Source: DATFVA01 sp963811905 (GTDB lineage: Bacteria > Bacteroidota > Ignavibacteria > Ignavibacteriales > Ignavibacteriaceae). From it: DNA of 64,000 nt. Below are positions 62,967 through 64,000 of the stretch, piece after piece (within the stretch, counting starts at the first letter, position 1; the number at the start of each line of letters is the position of its first letter). Under the pieces are notes generated by a model. That model had not been told where the DNA came from and made no database searches. It saw only the letters and a program-made list of their open reading frames with translations. The stretch is from NCBI GenBank assembly GCA_963811905.1, contig CAWETK010000018.1, positions 186,001 to 250,000 of the forward strand, given 5' to 3'. Both the position numbers and the translations under genes were made by a program.

Positions 62967-63686
62967 ATGTTGGATGACAATAAGGTAAATATTAAAACTC
63001 TTTATTATTGCCCGCTGGGTTTAATTGATTACAAGGAAGCCTGGGATCTGCAGAAAGAGACCTTAGAGCTGAGAGCAAAGAATAAGATCCCTGACGTAAT
63101 TTACCTTCTGGAACATCCGAATACTTACACGCTTGGAAAGATTGCCGATCATAATAACCTGGTTGGTTCAGAAGAATATCTTTCAAAAAATAAAATCTCT
63201 GTATATGATATAGACAGGGGAGGGGATATAACTTATCATGGGCCCGGTCAGATTGTCGGTTACCCGATTATAAGTCTAACCAACTGGAAACAGGATACGC
63301 ATAAATACCTTCGGGCCCTGGAGGAGACAATTATTCAAACATGTTCTGGTTATGGAATAACCGGGGGGAGGGTGCCGGAGTACACGGGTGTTTGGGTGGA
63401 GGACAGGAAAATAGCAGCAATCGGTATTAAAGTAAGCCGCTGGATAACAATGCATGGTTTTGCATTTAATGTGAATACTGACCTGTCATTTTTCTCGGGG
63501 ATCATCCCCTGCGGGATATCTGATAAGGATGTCACCTCCATAAAAAGAGAAATTAAAAGTGAAGTCCCGATGGATGAAGTAAAATCCAAAATCGTGAAGA
63601 ATTTTGCCGGAATATTCGGCTATAATGATGTTGTACAGGTAACAAAAGAAGAAATATTTTCTGTTAATTTATTTACAGTTAAGTGA
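62967..63686 (+). CDS. lipB: Octanoyltransferase
   Basis: 239 aa. Motifs: RGGDITYHGPGQIVGYPI, IAAIGIKVSRWITMHGFAFNVN with the catalytic Lys, and IIPCGI with the acyl-carrying Cys. It moves octanoate from acyl carrier protein to lipoyl domains, the first step of lipoylation. It lies between lpdA and an E1 gene, both of which belong to lipoate-dependent complexes. Confidence 0.95.
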   Translation: MLDDNKVNIKTLYYCPLGLIDYKEAWDLQKETLELRAKNKIPDVIYLLEHPNTYTLGKIADHNNLVGSEEYLSKNKISVYDIDRGGDITYHGPGQIVGYPIISLTNWKQDTHKYLRALEETIIQTCSGYGITGGRVPEYTGVWVEDRKIAAIGIKVSRWITMHGFAFNVNTDLSFFSGIIPCGISDKDVTSIKREIKSEVPMDEVKSKIVKNFAGIFGYNDVVQVTKEEIFSVNLFTVK

Positions 63687-63696
63687 AAGGTTTGGT

Positions 63697-64000
63697 ATGG
63701 CTAAGAGAACATCAAACAAAAATGACTCTGCAACCAAAAAAACAAAAACGAGTAACACCGATAAAGAAAACCACTCAAACGGTAAAGATAGGAATGGCGC
63801 GGATTCCAATTCCGCTAAAACTATGCAAATATCTAAAGAAGAAGCACTTAAGGCTCTTCGCTTAATGCAGCTTGGACGAACTATAGATAATAAAGCAATG
63901 AACCTTTTAAGGCAGGGCAGAACGTTCTTCCATATTGCGGGATCAGGACATGAGGCAATACAGGTTGCTGCAGGACTGGCTCTGAACCCAAAGAAGGACT
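63697..64000 (+). CDS. 2-oxoacid dehydrogenase E1 component (5' part, runs off window)
   Basis: Open from ATG 63697 (with GAAAGG upstream) to the edge without a stop, 101 codons visible. The first 45 residues are a hydrophilic Lys/Asn/Thr-rich tail. From about 50 the sequence ALKALRLMQLGRTIDNKAMNLLRQGRTFFHIAGSGHEAIQVAAGLAL is the start of an E1 alpha thiamine-diphosphate domain, as in branched-chain or pyruvate dehydrogenases. In this group alpha and beta are often fused in one long protein, which cannot be checked here. Starts 11 bp after lipB. Confidence 0.85.
   Translation, partial: MAKRTSNKNDSATKKTKTSNTDKENHSNGKDRNGADSNSAKTMQISKEEALKALRLMQLGRTIDNKAMNLLRQGRTFFHIAGSGHEAIQVAAGLALNPKKD

Noticed and set aside
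63683..63865. 60-codon frame overlapping the start of the E1 gene
   Set aside because: The overlapping frame from 63697 shows a recognisable E1 alpha sequence and continues to the edge; this one stops and has no family match.

Overview
The window reads as a chromosome segment of an Ignavibacteria-like member of the Bacteroidota/Chlorobiota group, quite possibly from a metagenome assembly. The pointers are a C-terminal type IX secretion (T9SS) sorting domain with the FALDQNYPNPFNPAT motif, a TonB-dependent receptor followed by DUF4249-like lipoproteins, several TAnnTTTG promoter boxes, an AT-rich background and Bacteroidota-type intergenic repeats. There are no rRNA genes, CRISPR arrays, intact insertion sequences or prophages. 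Two tRNA genes (Cys, Gly) sit near 11 kb.

Layout. 0-2 kb: 5' part of a secreted beta-helix protein (minus strand, runs off the left edge). 2.2-4.2 kb: an Rrf2-type regulator with a perfect 13-bp inverted repeat at its own start, then an ALDH7-type dehydrogenase. 4.3-14 kb: housekeeping (Prc-like protease, response regulator, plsY-htrA-purB operon, tRNAs, STAS protein, pilin-like protein, UPF0316 protein, pcm). 14.1-14.9 kb: a ParB-like N-terminal relic and a HEPN/MNT pair. 15.5-20 kb: an archaeal-type HMG-CoA synthase / thiolase / DUF35 operon followed by an AtuA pair. 20.3 kb: prfB with its programmed +1 frameshift. 21.4-24.4 kb: repeat-rich, gene-poor DNA with a frameshifted DUF2279 gene and a 43-codon small gene. 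24.5-29.8 kb: a five-gene operon of acetyltransferase, ornithine-racemase-like protein, sodium symporter, M20 deacylase and alanine racemase. 29.9 kb: the T9SS-exported YCF48-like protein.

31.9-42.4 kb is a trehalose/alpha-glucan block: TreS fused to a maltokinase-like domain that lacks its metal-binding residues, TreZ, a GH57-DUF3536 enzyme and TreY. 42.5-44.3 kb: a small unknown gene, a PLP-dependent deaminase/desulfhydrase and rpiA. 44.4-50.5 kb is the most unusual locus: a TonB-dependent receptor followed by a duplicated pair of a DUF4249-like lipoprotein and a lipoprotein with two cysteine-less rhodanese domains. 52.5-59.5 kb is an acetate block: acetate transporter, acetyl-CoA synthetase, a Pat-type acetyltransferase with GNAT at the N-terminus, AcuB-like and AcuC-like proteins, which fits acetylation/deacetylation control of Acs. 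60.8-64 kb: lpdA, lipB and the start of a 2-oxoacid dehydrogenase E1 gene, with a frameshifted four-helix-bundle gene in between.

The intergenic DNA is rich in short repeats: a 119-bp MITE-like element, REP-like hairpins, and 11-bp, 24-bp and 135-bp tandem arrays. All functional calls come from reading motifs and context. No database search was possible.
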